Assembly (NCBI RefSeq): GCF_040412425.1
Contig: NC_089756.1
Location: 8,906,226 to 8,970,225 of the forward strand
DNA: 64,000 nucleotides
Reading direction: 5' to 3'
Source of the DNA: Macrobrachium rosenbergii
Lineage: Eukaryota; Arthropoda; Malacostraca; Decapoda; Palaemonidae
The notes beneath the pieces were generated by a model. The model saw only the letters and a list, made by a program, of their open reading frames with translations. It had not been told where the DNA came from and did not search any database. Shown here in pieces: positions 54,397 to 62,034 of this stretch; the first letter of the stretch is position 1, and each line of letters begins with the position of its first letter. The position numbers and the translations under genes are program-made.

Positions 54397-57300
54397 TACT
54401 TAGACCCACTTCTCTCTTTTTGGGCTTATATATACATTGACCATCAGCTAAAGAAAATCATTTATTCAAGTCACCCATTCTGAGTACAAAAAAAATTTCC
54501 AAAAATAAAGTAAAATAACACAATAAAAAATATCAAAACTAAATTATTGTCACATTAGACTAAGAAGACTAAGTTATTCTATTGATAAAATACCAAAATC
54601 TGTAAGATAGTCTTATAATTATGATGTAAAATACCCAGTTAATTTTACATTACTAATCCTACGGTAACACCCACACTTCCAACATATACTGGCATGCAAG
54701 GCACTTTTAAATTATAATTCGGGATGCATGCAAATAACTTCCTGCCATGGACTAGTCTTAGTATGGCTTACAGCACTGAAAAAGTTCTCTCTCATCTATA
54801 CCTTAACCTGAATAAAATAGAACATAAGACAGAACTTGGGCTAAAGACCAAGCGCTGGCACCAATGAGATCATTCAGCACTGAAATGGAAATTGACAGTA
54901 AAAATATTTGAAATGTGAAACAGGAGGAAAACCTCACAGTTGCACTATGAACTAATTGTTAGAGAAGGGTGGAAACTAAGATGGCAGAAAGAATACAAAC
55001 AGAGGTACAGTAGTAAGAATGAAAGGGGTTGCAGCTATGGGCCAAAGGTAAACTAATGCTTCAAAGGACCTTAAGTAATACCTACAGTGCACCACATGAG
55101 GCGCACTGATGGCACTACCCCACTACCCAAATGCCTTGACCTAAATAAAATAAGCAAAGCTATTAGCTACCACCTTCATTCAAGTTCAGTAATGAATGCT
55201 GGCCATCAGTAGTGTTACAAAACCATGAACTACTTCAGTAGCTATTCGATTATCATCTTTTCAGGTACCCAATGTCCTCTGATACAGTGTATAGGTCCTA
55301 AAAAAATGTGTGGCTGTAATCTGGAGAGGAGAGAAAAGGTTAGTATCATTCAATAAAATACTGAATGTCATTTAATACCTCAAGAAAGTTTTATTTTTTA
55401 TTCCTAGAATTTTTCAATTAAGGAAATGCTCCTGTAGTGTTTGGTTTCCACTTGTCTGCCTTGGCGAAGCATTCTCCCGAGGAGAGCGAAGCGGTTCACG
55501 CGAGTCAAGCCGCGCACTCAGCTCCCCCGAGCCAGGCTGGCCACGAGAACATGGCCGGGGATTGGGCAGAGTCGAACACACGGCTGGCTGGCGAGAACTT
55601 GTGCTGTCCTCTAGACGGGGGCCAGTCTTCTTCGAGGCAGAAACCTATCAGGAAGACTGAGCAGGGGACCTCTTCTCTATCTCGCCAGGTGTCCGGATCA
55701 GAGAGACCGGCACACCTTCCTGGGAACCTTACTTGGCACTCGTAGAAGTGCTAGGAGGAAGAATCGGAGCACAGGCTTGCCCGGACTCTTTCTCCCGCCC
55801 TATGCCTGAGTCAGTACGGAGAGAGGTCTCTCCGGTACCAGACCGGGGTACCCGGGTCTCCTTAGAAACCCGGGTACAGGGCGCAGCTCGCGAATGAGTG
55901 TCTGGCACAGCGCTGGCCTTAGAAGCGGACTTCTTCGGCATAGCAGCGGGAGTGCAAACCGTGGTCTGTACGCCCTCGGCTCCCAACACGACTGACCCCG
56001 AGGTCAATGAATCGGTTCCCTGGCCCCTTGGCCGGGAAGAACTGACAAGAGATCCCACTGCCTTCCCTGTGGAAGGAGGCAGTCCCTTAGAAGTCTCGGG
56101 GCGGGGCGAGACTTCTTTTGGGGAGGAGAGACAGGCTTCTTCTTCTTCAACTGGCAAGCCTCAGAAGAAGAAGAAGAGGTAGCAGACAACGAGGACGATG
56201 ACGAAGAAGACGACGACACTTTCCTATACCTCTTCTTCAACTTCTTCATCATCTTCTTCAGGATGGCGGTCAGATCCCCCATCCAGGAGGGAACAGCAGA
56301 AGACGCAGGTGCAGCCAGGAGAGCCAGGGAAGCAGGCGCAGCACAGGTAGCAGAGATGTCGGTGATCAGGCCAGCAGCTATCGGGGCAGCTGGAGCAGCG
56401 TGGGAACCAGGGAAGCCAGGAACCGGTGCATGAGTAGAGGGTACGGGTGGAGCATGAGCAGGAGCCAGGCTGGGGCGAGAGTCAGAAAATCCAGAACTGG
56501 AGTCTGGAAACGAGCATGGGTTGGCAACAGCAGGAACAGGCACAGAGATATAAGGCACCGATAATGTGACCATACCGGAGGAGCCAGGCACAGATAATGG
56601 GCCAGGAAGCCAGGAGGCAGCGGCACGGCATGGAGCGTGGCAGGAGCAGCTGATACCTGGGTGCCCAGGTGCGAGGCAACCGTCACAGGCAGCTTGCCGA
56701 ATGATGTCATAGTGACAGTTGACATAGTGGACGTGGTAGCTGCATGGGTCGTCACAGGAGCACCGGACAGATGCGAGAGCAGGCCCTCCAATGATGGCAA
56801 GCCAGGAAGACCAAGGTGCAGTCATGTAGATATAAAGTCAGAGACCTGGCCACCAAGAGACGCTTCCACTGCCAAACCTGAAGGCAACGTCGGGTCAAAA
56901 GAGGAAGCCTCTGCTCACTCTAGAGGAAAAAATTCACCCTCGGAGCAAGGAGAGGCCCCAGAGAGGGTGTCCTGATCGTCCGCTCCCCCACAGCCTTCCA
57001 CACCTGACAAAGCGAGTGAAGAGGGGGAGGGGGAGTCCTCACCCGAGGGAGAGGCAGCAAAAAGGGGAAGCTTGTCGGGAGGGAGAAATGATCCTGGCGG
57101 GTTAGCCACCAAGAGAGTCATTGGTCGAGCATAACCATCAGACGACTCCTTAGCAGGCTTCCTTCAGTACTGTCTCCTCCCCTCAAACTTCGCCCACTGC
57201 TCGGCATACCAGGAACAACACTCCAAGCAAGGAGAGTTACAAGAACACACACGTCCTCTGCAGGTGGAGCAAAGGGCACGTGGGTGCATATCTACAGGAG

Positions 57301-59581
57301 CACAGAAGATATTGCACTTCTTCCCTTCGACCCCAGGACATACACGCTGGGGGAAGGAGGGCATACGGGGTTTATCAACATTCATCATGTATCGACGCGG
57401 GAAAAGCCAGGCATTTTTTTTTCCTCGGCACGACTGTAAACCACCATACCCAGCGCGGTCATAAACAGCCATTTTCGCGGCAAAGGAAAGATTCGTAACT
57501 GAATTTCGGCTCACTTGATATAAGCGCATGGTCTTTTCCCACCTCAGAGTAAAATAAAAAAAAAAAAAAAAAAAAAAGATTTGCAAATGAACAGGTCCCC
57601 TTGTTGGACTCTATAAGGATGATTTGGGACGCTTTACCTTTTTCCTTCCCCTCTCTATGACGAACAAAAAAAAAGAAATGGGAACATTTCCCCCCGCTGC
57701 CCAGGCAACTGTGTGGGACCAAGGAAAGGCCTTTTTGAAAGCAGCCGCGGAGAGGAGCAGTCCACTTGTATGACTCGGGGAGAAAATTGAGTGATTGAGG
57801 AGGTAAGCATCATTGTGTACTGAGATTTATAGACTAAGAGGGGGGGGGTTGCTGCTAACGAATACCAATTAATAACAACAGAGCAGTATATACAATGAAA
57901 ATACAGAACTTGTTTGCCGAGTATCGTTAGAGGTCAGGTGCATAAAGTTAACAATGGCGTTCCCACTTCAGGAATGTATGAAGTCAGCAGGCCATGGGGA
58001 ACCGCGACAGAAGGTCCTAACAGTGGCAAAGCAAATGATTTGGTAAGTAAAAAAGGGTATTATTTTGTTAGTTAAGAAATCATTATGGGTTATTTTGCTA
58101 AGAGATCATCATAATTTGATAATGAATTAACGCATAAGAGGTCGTAAGGGGTTAGACTAGGGTGAAACGTGCATATGGGCTGGGATAACGGATGGGTAGA
58201 GCTCGCTCATAGCATTTTCATTCATTGAAGAGTATGGCAATGCTTAATGTATATTCCATACAAGATTCTATGTGCAACTTTAGTTATTTAATTGTTGTAG
58301 TAATGAATGAGAAATTGACAATGTAAGTTAAGGATTTACCTGTCTTAGTGTAAAGAGTTTTCATTTGATTAAAAATGCAGAATTGTCACTACTGTGAATA
58401 TTTATGTTATGTTCACTTTTCATTGACCGATTGCGATTGTAGTAATAAACTAAAGCGAGCGACAGTCGATGTTTCAATCAATACCCACTCAGGGCCATCT
58501 ACTTCATGAAAACAAGGAAAAGCAACAAAGAACCCACCGGGAGAAAAACAGCGCAAAAGCAGTCAGGGCAGAGAGTGAGAAACACATCTGCAGCGTAAGA
58601 CGCCCGAAAGCAAATTGGAATGTTTACATCCGGGCAGGTGATACTCCCGCCTCCCAGACGGTAGTTAACTGCCTAACCACCTTGTTCACAAGTTCAATGG
58701 CAGTTTCCAGCACCACTGAAAGTAACTCCTAATGTAAAGGACCGACGGTTTACATATCCTGTCAGAACAGCTACCCTTTACCTAACCCATCCTATTTTTA
58801 CACAAACTTCAACTATAACAAACATTGCCTATAGACCAATGCGCAAACCAAAGGCAACACCCTAACAAAAATTAGGTTACTTATATAACTCAAACATCAG
58901 GAAAATCTATCAGCCTAATCAAGAACCCCATAACATAAAAATAAAACTTAAACCATCCCAAGCTACTTGAAGATATAATTAATAAAACATCCTACATTAA
59001 AATAGGTCAAAATATTGTTTCTAAATAATGTAAGCTAAGAAATAATATCAAAATGGTCAGAATCACACCAAATACAGAACCCTACTAAGGGAAAACCTGT
59101 AGGCCTAGGTAGGCTAGTTCCCAAAAACTTCGGATCGAATATCTACCCTACACAGTAAACACCTACCACAAAGGATACCGAATAGCCTACAGGTCTCCCG
59201 TAGACTTGAAGCATAGGCCTACGTCTACTCTAGGCCTAAGGGATAACAATGCAGGGTTGACGCCTCTGCCTAGACTGACCAAAGCACGATAGGCCTACAG
59301 GCATGCAATTCAGTAAGAAAGTTTTGTCACATGATTAAGCTGTTGACGATGAAATGTTAACTTCGTGAGGTTTTTTTGGGCATTTTAAAGTCTCCAAATA
59401 ATTTCCAACAGACCTAAACTTTCCTCCCTAACACCGACTCAATAAGGATAGACCTCGGCTAGACTTATATGCCTAACCCTTACGCCACCATTGAACACAG
59501 GCTAGGCTAATGTTTAAACAAGATTCTAATCATTACCTCCGGTACTGGCAGCTCACACAAGTCTTTTCTTTCCTCGGTCAT
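24159..59581 (-). CDS. NUDT16: NUDT16-like Nudix hydrolase, five coding exons
   Basis: Spliced from 59537-59581, 53385-53540, 53003-53158, 32407-32517 and 24159-24362, it encodes 223 residues (human NUDT16 has 195). All four introns are phase 0 with GT donors and AG acceptors. Residues 81-103 form a complete Nudix box, GX5EX7REUXEEXGU: GLIESGE, seven residues, then REMAEEIGW. The preceding MHLRFDGTFGFPGG block and the later FGTVRVPLYT, GLPAFLNNKFVGTA and KQQLL blocks match my knowledge of the NUDT16 / U8 snoRNA-decapping family, which removes caps from RNA and hydrolyses inosine diphosphates in the nucleus. The start is the first Met after in-frame TGA-TAA at 59630-59635. No stop or frameshift is seen, so the host gene looks functional despite introns filled with transposons. 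Exon joins are predicted from sequence only. Confidence 0.9.
24363..25435. other. Intron 4 of NUDT16-like gene, 3' part
   Basis: No gene or repeat recognised up to the target duplication of Gypsy element 3. Confidence 0.6.
25440..25636 (+). repeat. 5' LTR of Gypsy element 3, truncated
   Basis: Aligns to the first half of the 3' LTR up to GGCATTGCAAG, with several indels, then breaks off into Gag-coding sequence. Confidence 0.8.
25637..26470 (+). pseudogene. Gag of Gypsy element 3, decayed
   Basis: The first 115 codons in one frame contain NHEAWFFRAETIFRSKK and VLKFLPDNVFKQITEWL, then YKTLKAQLRSSFS. This is the W..AE..F / LP...... / Y..LK..L pattern of CsRn1-type Gag. The frame is lost at about 25985. 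Downstream sequence is Pro-rich, and CPKGICFYH...VKPENVKMIATSK-type text hints at a worn zinc-knuckle region. Confidence 0.7.
26480..26760 (+). pseudogene. Protease remnant of Gypsy element 3
   Basis: EFLVDTSTFKLFVPANPH matches the element 1 motif LIDTGAIRSVFPLSRE. The active-site triad reads DTS instead of DTG, and several stops follow. It is recognisable only by alignment to the sister elements. Confidence 0.6.
26974..27900 (+). pseudogene. Reverse transcriptase of Gypsy element 3
   Basis: The 26974-27414 frame has SPWASSLHTLPKPDGTWRPC, NRYPLPNI, KIFMKINLIKGYFQVPV (first Asp replaced by Asn in KINL) and IIYVDDTLIFS with both Asp of the YVDD box. The following part continues in other frames: GHQISPDSVRPLPTKIQ, TVQEFMGMINYYHRFI and LTDPSSTAMG-like sequence. 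Because of the lost Asp and frameshifts at about 27414, 27730 and 27857 this is inactive. Confidence 0.83.
27960..28270 (+). pseudogene. RNase H of Gypsy element 3
   Basis: HQPLVHAFTKSRDGWSARQQ, HLSSIAEHSCTIRYLKG and NNVADTLSRK match RNase H of the sister elements. The usual TDH is MGH, so a catalytic Asp is lost. Confidence 0.8.
28330..29352 (+). pseudogene. Integrase of Gypsy element 3
   Basis: Zinc-finger Cys part ARECLPCQTLKITRQTE; core LAHIHIHIMGPLPPSEGYRY, where the first Asp is His; YITSDGGANFTSTLW with the second Asp; and NPEVNSMVEQLHRSLK with the Glu. The 28740-29357 frame then gives VLLGLRTDPNTAFNASPAEA, AIYGQALTIT, and a C-terminal region ending near the polypurine tract. Frame changes at about 28650 and 28890, and the Asp to His change, make it inactive. 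Confidence 0.82.
29353..29756 (+). repeat. 3' LTR of Gypsy element 3
   Basis: Starts TGTGAGG just after a polypurine tract (TTGGGGGGGAGGAGTAC) and ends before AACT. It contains AAAATAAATTAG at about 29706, a likely polyadenylation signal. Its length of 404 bp agrees with the LTRs of elements 1 and 2. Confidence 0.8.
29761..32406. other. Intron 4 of NUDT16-like gene, 5' part
   Basis: No gene recognised. It holds an A20 run at about 30559-30578 and the 109-bp tandem duplication at 31365-31582. A stretch near 30770-30920 resembles an interspersed repeat I cannot name. Confidence 0.55.
31365..31582. repeat. 109-bp tandem duplication
   Basis: Two nearly identical units (31365-31473 and 31474-31582) that differ at a very few positions, so the duplication is recent. 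Confidence 0.9.
32407..32517 (-). CDS. NUDT16: NUDT16-like exon 4
   Basis: 37 codons between acceptor TTATTTACAG and donor GAG|GTAAGA. It encodes LVLHFFITKITESQYADLEK, matching the VVAHFYAKRL strand and following helix of vertebrate NUDT16. It is separated from exon 3 by 20.5 kb of intron filled with two DIRS elements. Confidence 0.88.
32518..33137. other. Intron 3, with a possible retroelement terminus
   Basis: The stretch around 32650-32710 (GGCCGTTGAACTTGGTAATA, AAGGCAGCTAACTGATGGTC) resembles the reverse complement of 58640-58700 (GCCATTGAACTTGTGAACAA, TTAGGCAGTTAACTACCGTC). These may be copies of one terminal repeat. No ORF with family signatures. Confidence 0.35.
33151..33427 (-). mobile_element. 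tRNA-derived SINE with 13-bp target duplication
   Basis: Flanked by TTTACTTCCTAGT at 33138-33150 and 33428-33440. On the minus strand the head carries TTAGCCGAGTCGG, a perfect RNA polymerase III A box (TRGCNNAGYNGG). About 50 bases on comes GAGTTCTATTTCC, a worn B box. The 3' tail, on the left in window coordinates, is CTGGTAAAACTAAGGTATAC. The length is 277 bp. The complete ends and exact target duplication show LINE-type insertion. Confidence 0.88.
33441..36026. other. Intron 3, non-coding
   Basis: No gene recognised. The open frames here (60-80 codons) show no family motif. Confidence 0.55.
36262..36352. repeat. Internal complementary region of DIRS A
   Basis: 36262-36311 is the reverse complement of the element's left end (36027-36076). 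36312-36352 is the reverse complement of its right end (about 42612-42652). The two halves meet at AATAAC|AGTTTC and together form an imperfect palindrome around GTAATTACTTGGTAAG / CTTACCAAGTAATTAC. Confidence 0.88.
36879..37677 (-). pseudogene. Tyrosine recombinase of DIRS A, frameshifted
   Basis: The C-terminal catalytic part is open at 37253-36879: an Arg in VRDLRYYLDRT, KAHDIRAVTTSFA with His-x-x-Arg, and WKCKSIFTTHYL with the Tyr. All four catalytic residues are therefore present. The N-terminal part (KWLSSSTIKGYGSMLNLVFK, then SCNQDLGDLIKSF) lies in another frame at 37677-37387. The enzyme would insert the circular DNA. One or two frameshifts break this copy. Confidence 0.88.
37899..38815 (-). 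pseudogene. RNase H of DIRS A
   Basis: The 38815-38327 frame has LDFFSHASDLGWGALLGN (usual FTDAS motif altered) and LHIRVKELTAIHLGC (catalytic Glu). The 38366-37899 frame has RFIQGEMNVLADELSRCK (final Asp). The continuation PFHHFKESLLSS...LPSGMGNRCHASKL corresponds to the conserved linker toward the recombinase. A frameshift near 38340 separates the halves. Confidence 0.8.
39006..39968 (-). pseudogene. Reverse transcriptase of DIRS A
   Basis: FYIRLFVIPRSLGDWRPVLD and VSALNFFVQ start the domain in the 39968-39432 frame. LDMQDTYFHVLLHPDSGKYL, FRALCFGLSTAPQ-like text and VSLYLDDWFLRS (YLDD box) follow at 39362-39006. Between them, two sections are duplicated: EVQNGDEPVS / KFKMETNQSVLSSIH words repeat, and TLDMQD occurs twice. 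A short duplication at about 39300-39490 and a frame change therefore disable it. Confidence 0.87.
40430..42040 (-). pseudogene. Gag of DIRS A
   Basis: Starts at 42040 with MSDSSSSSIRYCWEGC and a Cys-rich segment, SHTICSNCRRQICSKELTCD followed by KCKA. A small deletion near 41885 then shifts the frame into the long 41780-41010 and 41003-40515 frames, rich in Ser and Pro with RR..YSPEPGRR and degenerate PAPEHLVPA repeats. The C-terminal block KVVLSFSSRKLLKEFSDWL matches DIRS B (KMVLSSSARKALKEVDDWL). Probable particle protein; the role is inferred from position. Confidence 0.8.
41913..42520. repeat. 304-bp tandem duplication at Gag start of DIRS A
   Basis: Units begin at 41913 and 42217 with the same AGCTCTTTTGAACATATCTG. 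In the outer unit the Gag start ATG is changed to ATA, so only the inner unit keeps the start codon. Confidence 0.85.
42985..43090. repeat. Internal complementary region of DIRS B
   Basis: CAGTAATTACTTGGTAAATA... joins ...TATAAGTAACTTACCAAG. The halves are the reverse complements of the left end and right end of the element. Confidence 0.8.
43592..45830 (+). repeat. Tandem array of about 375-bp units
   Basis: About six units sharing CTCTGCTGAAAATCTCAG, TTTAGTCACTTTGTCG, TTTTGCAC, AACAAAAAATAACTCATGG, GTTGTAGCTTTTATC, ATAAATCACGATAAGTGCC and GAAGTCTCTAGCACAATATT in the same order. One unit is split by the 331-bp element at 44363-44693. Short open frames inside are not conserved. Confidence 0.88.
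44363..44693. mobile_element. 331-bp MITE with about 62-bp inverted ends
   Basis: Left end TGTAAGAGCCTGACGCCGTC; right end reverse-complemented TGTGAGAGCCTGATGCAGTC. The inverted repeats continue for about 62 bp through a TTCGTCGTCCATCGGAGT block. It is flanked by ATCT at 44359-44362 and 44694-44697, and removing it restores the array unit. No ORF. Family unknown. Confidence 0.88.
46530..47751 (-). pseudogene. Tyrosine recombinase of DIRS B
   Basis: 47751-47080 is open and carries the N-terminal half: FSRAAAEAIARCRHQSSSNL, YKSEWTVFRSWCRRHN, ISQIANFLLFW and SSTIKGYRSMLNSVFKHRGL. In the catalytic half the His-x-x-Arg motif reads KAHEV-stop: the Arg position is TGA (46624-46626 on the + strand), most simply a CGA to TGA change. 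YYPRK with the Tyr region follows. The copy is dead. Confidence 0.85.
47670..48240 (-). pseudogene. RNase H region of DIRS B
   Basis: WTLNPLVCSNLWKLWGTPLI and DLFVTFRNHCLPLLCSPALD, then PLAWAVDAMLQD, match the conserved DIRS region between RNase H and recombinase. The upstream RNase H core is scattered over frames between 48240 and 47780. Confidence 0.7.
48227..49550 (-). pseudogene. Reverse transcriptase of DIRS B
   Basis: Three successive frames: 49550-48822 with FYNRLFIVPKSLRGWRPILD and VSILNLFV; 48812-48552 with TSLDMQDAYFHVSIHLDSRK, FRALCFGLSTAPQVFTHVL and ISLYLDDWLLRS (YLDD box); and 48547-48227 with GILINVEKSHLSPTQEILYL and GMVLNSR. Catalytic residues are present but two frame breaks separate the parts. 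Confidence 0.88.
49685..51520 (-). pseudogene. Gag of DIRS B
   Basis: The N-terminal Cys-rich segment includes CSEGCKTRLFKSSVDSHTKC, TKCRGQDCNIENTCDECQVW and DEEKWKTL (about 51470-51300). The frames 51272-51015, 51001-50420, 50496-50065 and 50140-49685 follow, with Ser/Pro-rich sequence and the C-terminal block KMVLSSSARKALKEVDDWL. The start region has a partial local duplication (SSSSVCF / LPVFAF). Same layout as DIRS A Gag. Confidence 0.8.
51854..53002. other. Intron 3, upstream part
   Basis: No gene or clear repeat recognised between DIRS B and exon 3. Confidence 0.55.
53003..53158 (-). CDS. NUDT16: NUDT16-like exon 3 (Nudix box)
   Basis: 52 codons carrying the whole Nudix motif: FGFPGG, then Glu after GLIESG, then REMAEEIGW. 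The Glu residues of REMAEE would bind the metal ions. Acceptor CTTGACTAG|ATG and donor CAG|GTGAGA. Only 226 bases separate it from exon 2. Confidence 0.95.
53385..53540 (-). CDS. NUDT16: NUDT16-like exon 2
   Basis: 52 codons between acceptor ATTATTACAG and donor ATG|GTAATT. It encodes the stretch before the Nudix box, with YRLAAHACIWAPTESGSLFG and LRALVM. The latter corresponds to the strand before the MRFDG block in vertebrate NUDT16. Confidence 0.88.
53541..54341. other. Intron 1, downstream part
   Basis: No gene recognised. Confidence 0.5.
54342..54392. repeat. (GA)n microsatellite
   Basis: About 25 GA dinucleotides. Confidence 0.95.
54820..55133 (+). mobile_element. SINE-like repeat family A, copy 2
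   Basis: Complete copy flanked by CCTTAACCTGAATAAAATA (54801-54819) and CCTTGACCTAAATAAAATA (55134-55152), a 19-bp target duplication with two mismatches. It ends ...GGCACTACCCCACTACCCAA. No A/B box pair is convincing, so it may belong to a SINE with a non-tRNA head. Confidence 0.8.
55430..57586 (-). pseudogene. DIRS-like Gag remnant in intron 1
   Basis: At 57586-57164 the sequence has CPGVEGKKCNIFCAPVDMHP, RALCSTCRGRVCSCNSPCLE and CCSWYAEQWAKFEGRR. The His-Cys-x2-Cys-x4-Cys-x4-Cys-x2-Cys...W...W pattern is that of the Gag N-terminus of DIRS A and B. Further frames (57121-56915, 56825-56004, 56157-55729) are rich in Ser, Pro and Ala, with an acidic/Ser run near 56170-56250. I see no reverse transcriptase nearby, so this is a truncated copy or a different element with a related Gag. 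Sense to the NUDT16-like gene. Confidence 0.6.
57587..59536. other. Intron 1, upstream part
   Basis: No host exon seen. About 58630-58720 resembles the reverse complement of 32650-32710 and may be the 5' terminus of the Gag-bearing element to its left. An A-run lies at about 57552-57577, just inside the Gag remnant. Confidence 0.45.
59537..59581 (-). CDS. NUDT16: NUDT16-like exon 1 (start)
   Basis: Fifteen codons, MTEERKDLCELPVPE, ending at a GAG|GTAATG donor. Two in-frame stops lie 50-55 bases upstream with no other Met between, so this Met is the natural start. The exon joins exon 2 in phase 0. It is less certain than the others because the N-terminus of the family is poorly conserved. Confidence 0.7.
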
Positions 59582-60078
59582 CGCTGAGATGTAATTCGAA
59601 TTCCTGTACTCGGCTATACCATCCGAGGATTATCAGCAATACCAACACGGCAGTACTTCATCATCGCACGCTTAGCCACAACGTTTAACCTGAGGTTGCA
59701 TGGCGATTAGTCGCTTAACATCTCTTCATTATACATCTATAAATATTGTATTCTATAAGAACTATGTAAATATGTCTTATCTATATTATCTATTTTATTA
59801 AAACTCGAAGAATAAGCCTAGTGATCGCATCAATTTTGTCATTAAAGATCTTACGTGGTTGGATCGGCTTATCTCACATAATGAATCAAAGTAAAGCATA
59901 ATACCATTTCTGTGTTGACATGGAAACATAACATCAGGTGACTTCAGCTAAGATTGTTTTCATCACATCTCAGCTCATAAAGATTTAATGAGTGAAAAGT
60001 GCAATTATAATTTTTCCAATAAAGATATTGACAATGTTTATGCGCATGTATTCTATATGGTAAATTTATTGACAATTT
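59582..60078. other. Region upstream of the NUDT16-like start
   Basis: Expected to hold the 5' untranslated region and promoter; I see no TATA box or other element I can defend. Confidence 0.4.
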
Positions 60079-60092
60079 CAATTGCCTGCAGG

Positions 60093-60402
60093 AACTGAAT
60101 ACAGAATTTCGGCCAAAGGCCAAGCACTGGAACCCATGAGGTCATTCAGCGCTCAAATGGAAATAGACAGTAAAAGGTTTGAAAGGTGTAACAGGAGGAA
60201 AACCCCGCAGTTGCACTATGAATCAATTGTTAGGAGAGGGTGGAAAGTAAGATGGAAGAAAGAGAATACGAAAGGAGGTACAGTAAAAGAAACGAAAGGG
60301 GTTGAAGCTAGGGGCCGAAGGCACGCTGCAAAAGAACCTAAAGTAATGCCTACAGTGCACCTCATGAGGTGCGCTGACGGCGCTAACCCCGCCCCCTACG
60401 GA
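60093..60402 (+). mobile_element. SINE-like repeat family A, copy 3
   Basis: Complete copy flanked by CAATTGCCTGCAGG (60079-60092) and CAATTGCTTTCAGG (60403-60416), a 14-bp target duplication with two mismatches. It is the best preserved of the three copies. The 128-codon open frame through it is not a gene. Confidence 0.82.
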
Positions 60403-60416
60403 CAATTGCTTTCAGG

Positions 60417-61026
60417 GATTTTTAACAAGCATTCCAAACCAATCAGAATATCAGATTATTGTCGTTAAAATTAAGTAATTTGGTTCATAATAGCTACAAA
60501 TATGACAGAATAGATGAGAGAGTGCTCAGCTTTCAAAATTTGTAGCAATCTCATTGATAAATAAACAAGAGTGATAAACTGGAAGCTACGTTATAAGCTG
60601 GCAGACGACGGAACTGGATTAAAACAACGTTCATATCTATTTAAAATTTTCATCTAAATAAACTAATTGTTATTCTCTCTTGAGTCATTACAAATCGGTA
60701 GGCTATTATTCCAGTAACAACTGGAGATATAATTATTTAGAATTTTGTCATTTCCTGTTAGGTTTTGCGGCTTTTTGTATAGGGTAATCCCGTTATTGAC
60801 TAATAGGCTTTCACAAATCGGTTTTTTCCAACTTAGCTGTAGCAGAAAACAATTTGAAATTAATAGTAAGAAATAAATGAACGCGTAAACAAATTTAAAA
60901 CTTCATAACGCTTGCAGACATTTGCTAAAAAGGCTGACTATGGAGAGGGTTTAAATCGCAGGGAATATGCGTCATTACTATAAAATGTTTTGGGTCCTAG
61001 TAAAATAATTTAATAATAAATTCACA

Positions 61027-61027
<1 letters not shown>
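60417..61027. other. Non-coding stretch
   Basis: No gene or repeat recognised. Confidence 0.5.

Positions 61028-61093
<66 letters not shown>
61028..61093. repeat. Compound (CA)n-(TA)n microsatellite
   Basis: About 19 CA dinucleotides pass into about 14 TA dinucleotides. Confidence 0.95.
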
Positions 61094-61095
<2 letters not shown>

Positions 61096-62021
61096 AAGTC
61101 GCTGCACAGCACGCCTCCCCCCCCCCAACCTAATCTACCCTTTGTTTATTGAGAATAAAAATCGCCGCCGCATGGCCGATCGTATTTGACCTAGAAATCA
61201 GAGCAAGGTTATCAACATTTCGATCTGTCCTTCTTTTTACCTGGAACAGATATTGAGATGACACGGATAAAAAATGGCAAGAAGAGGAGACTTAATGCCA
61301 CTCCCTTGACCAGCTTAGCCCAACCAAGCTGTTTAAAACAACCTTTCTAAAGGCAGATTAAGCTGCTGAATTGTCTTACCTTCGCAGGACCGAGGAAGAG
61401 GCAACCGAATCACTGACCACCTGGCGAATGACACATCACAGGCACGACGCGGCCGGAGCCCTTAAAAGGAAGAGACAGCAGTAGCAGGGGGCAGTTAGTA
61501 GTGTGAGGAGGAGCCATGCAGTAACAGAGGGGACAGCCATACACGTGGGCGAGTTTACAGTTGCTGAGAGACCATCCATTCACCCCATGTCCGACTCCAG
61601 ACTCCAGTCATCCTCGAGGGACAGCATTCATCGTCGGTGATCGCCCCTCGTCATTCTTCGCCAGAGACCCGCTTCCCCTAAGGTAAAGTGGAGTGAATAC
61701 TTTTCAGTCACGACAGTTTGCCCTTTAGAAAGTTTGGAGTACCAGCATTTCACTTCTGTACTTGTGCCAGTTTATCCAGTGCCATTTCCAATGTCCTGTG
61801 TTCGAGTGTAAAGTGGTCATTCATTCCTCGAGTCTTTGACACCCTCAGGCAAACTCAAGTCATATTCGGTGTTATATTGTTCCTTTACTGGTGTGTAATG
61901 TGTAAATCTCTCTTGCAGAGGGACCTATTTGCAGTGGACTCGTCTTAGACTGTGCCTTGACCGTAGACAAGACTCCAGAAGGATCTTCAGGCACTGCAAA
62001 CTTACCAACGATTTCCTCCGG
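61094..62021. other. Unassigned, moderately GC-rich stretch
   Basis: Its composition differs from the surrounding AT-rich sequence. CCCTTAAAAGG at about 61460 followed by GCAGTTAG looks a little like a promoter and start region, but no protein motif is recognisable. It is the sequence into which the LINE at 62035 inserted. Confidence 0.35.
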
Positions 62022-62034
62022 AATCGCCGGAGGT

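Noticed and set aside
60082..60468. 128-codon open frame
   Set aside because: It runs through SINE-like copy 3 and is disrupted in copies 1 and 2.
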